Shown here: piece by piece, positions 62,912 to 64,000 of the stretch
Layout: every line of letters begins with the position of its first letter
Numbering within the stretch: the stretch's first letter is position 1
Origin: a bacterium
Lineage (GTDB): Bacteria > UBP15 > UBA6099 > JAJRTR01
Direction of reading: 5' to 3'
Length of the DNA stretch: 64,000 nucleotides
NCBI GenBank assembly: GCA_024278215.1
Contig: JAJRTR010000124.1
Location: 22,093 to 86,092 of the forward strand
Notes under the pieces: generated by a model
Database searches by the model: none
Seen by the model: the letters and a program-made list of their open reading frames with translations, nothing else
Told to the model about the DNA's origin: nothing
Program-made: the position numbers and the translations under genes

Positions 62912-64000
62912 ATGCCTGAAATGATATGTCCTTATTGCCGCAATATGTACCCGGAGGATTTTAAATGGTGCATGGAAGACGGCAGCGAACTCGAACAGAA
63001 TCTCGGGCAATATGACGAGGGCACTGAAGATTCGATGAAGGTTCCCTGCCCTGAATGCAACGAACCTGTAGATGTCAGGGACGTTTTCTGTGGCTCCTGC
63101 GGGGCCAAGCTCGAGGGGCGGCTGCCCATACCGGAACCTGTGGCGGAACCGGATTACGAAGAACCCGCCGCTTACGACAGCGAACCTGCCTATACCGATG
63201 CGCCTCCTGTCCCGGAACCTGCGGCGGAACCGGAACAACAGGGTCCCACACGCTCGTGTCCGAAATGCGGCAGCGATGTAGGTTTTGACGACACTATTTG
63301 CAACGTATGCGGCGCGGAATTCGAAGCTGTAGGTCCCGACCCAACTATGGACAGCATGTTCGGCAGAGCATGCCCGCATTGCGCCGGCCCGCTCGACCCC
63401 GAAGACACCTTTTGCGGCAGTTGCGGCATGGCTGTCGAACCTGAATCTCCAGCAACGGAAACCGGCGAACCGACACCGGCGCCAACCACCTCCTGCCCAA
63501 ACTGCGGCATGGACACCGAACCCGGCGACACTTTCTGCGGCACATGCGGCTTCAATCTCCAGGACTCGCCTCCGAGCACAACTCCACAACCCGCTCCCGA
63601 TGTGCAGACACAGGAACCGACCTCACAGGCGACTCCCACTACAGCCACCGAGGAAACCGCCACGGCGTCAACAGCGCCAACCACCACCTGCCCAAACTGC
63701 GGCATGGACACCGAACCCGGCGATACTTTCTGCGGCACATGCGGCTTCAATCTCCAGGACTCGCCTCCGAGCACAACGCCACAACCCGCTCCCGATGTGC
63801 AGGCACAGGAACCGACCTCACAGGCGACTCCCACTACAGCCACCGAGGAAACCGCCACGGCGTCAACCGCGCCAACCACCGCCTGCCCCAACTGCGGCAT
63901 GGACACCGAACCCGGCGATACTTTCTGCGGCACATGCGGCTTCAATCTCCAGGACTCGCCTCCGAGCACAACTCCACAACCCGCTCCCGATGTGCAGACA
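62912..64000 (+). CDS. Multi-zinc-ribbon protein with 65-aa tandem repeats (3' end beyond window)
   Basis: Hand translation from ATG 62912 (MPEMICPYCRNMYPEDFKWCMEDG...) open to window end; successive CPxC...CGxC ribbons; absent from the ORF track because no stop lies in the window. Confidence 0.85.
   Translation, partial: MPEMICPYCRNMYPEDFKWCMEDGSELEQNLGQYDEGTEDSMKVPCPECNEPVDVRDVFCGSCGAKLEGRLPIPEPVAEPDYEEPAAYDSEPAYTDAPPVPEPAAEPEQQGPTRSCPKCGSDVGFDDTICNVCGAEFEAVGPDPTMDSMFGRACPHCAGPLDPEDTFCGSCGMAVEPESPATETGEPTPAPTTSCPNCGMDTEPGDTFCGTCGFNLQDSPPSTTPQPAPDVQTQEPTSQATPTTATEETATASTAPTTTCPNCGMDTEPGDTFCGTCGFNLQDSPPSTTPQPAPDVQAQEPTSQATPTTATEETATASTAPTTACPNCGMDTEPGDTFCGTCGFNLQDSPPSTTPQPAPDVQT
63494..64000 (+). 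repeat. 195-bp in-frame tandem repeat, ~2.6 copies visible
   Basis: tgccc(a/c)aactgcggcatggacaccgaacccggcgayactttctgc starts at 63494, 63689 and 63884; period 195 bp = 65 aa. Confidence 0.92.

Noticed and set aside
63494-64000. CRISPR-like periodic repeat
   Set aside because: Period 195 bp is in frame, units are contiguous coding sequence and there are no unique spacers.
1-64000. Prophage, defence island or toxin-antitoxin locus
   Set aside because: No integrase, phage structural, restriction-modification, Cas or toxin-antitoxin families recognised in the translated ORFs.
1-64000. tRNA/rRNA genes
   Set aside because: No cloverleaf or rRNA-like sequence noticed in the intergenic regions; a tRNAscan run would be needed to exclude fully.

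Overview
64-kb chromosomal window from an apparently Gram-negative-type bacterium of unknown lineage. No rRNA, tRNA, CRISPR array, prophage or intact transposase was recognised. Genes left of about 39.2 kb lie almost all on the minus strand and genes to the right mostly on the plus strand. Two CDSs run off the window edges and are absent from the supplied ORF track: an SLH-domain/porin-like protein (<1..1414, -) and a multi-zinc-ribbon protein with 195-bp tandem repeats (62912..>64000, +). Main content: (i) an envelope locus with an SLH-porin-like protein, an Ig-like protein and a giant (~2500 aa) Ig-repeat protein; (ii) two purine blocks (purH/purM/guaB3-like and purE-purB-purC-purF) plus glyA; (iii) an archaeal-type early aromatic pathway pair (ADTH synthase + DHQ synthase II); (iv) an accessory enzyme stretch at 26-35 kb (creatininase, radical SAM/SPASM, GT2, PabC-like, methyltransferase, amidohydrolase, ATP-grasp, Nth, FAD oxidoreductase); (v) topo IV-like parC/parE; (vi) an S55/SpoIVB-like peptidase; (vii) tandem PilT-type ATPases, metG, UDG4-YggT-DivIVA-DUF167, rpmB, a FakA-like kinase, and a TPR/FapA-like/DUF1844 block. 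The strongest unexplained signal is non-coding. Several dispersed palindromic repeat families occupy the intergenic regions. Two have textbook transposition signatures: a ~178-bp element with 20-bp inverted ends and 4-bp flanking direct repeats (17925-18103 and 30780-30957), and a 129-bp element with 24-bp inverted ends and perfect 9-bp flanking direct repeats (25877-26005). All calls are by eye; no searches were run.
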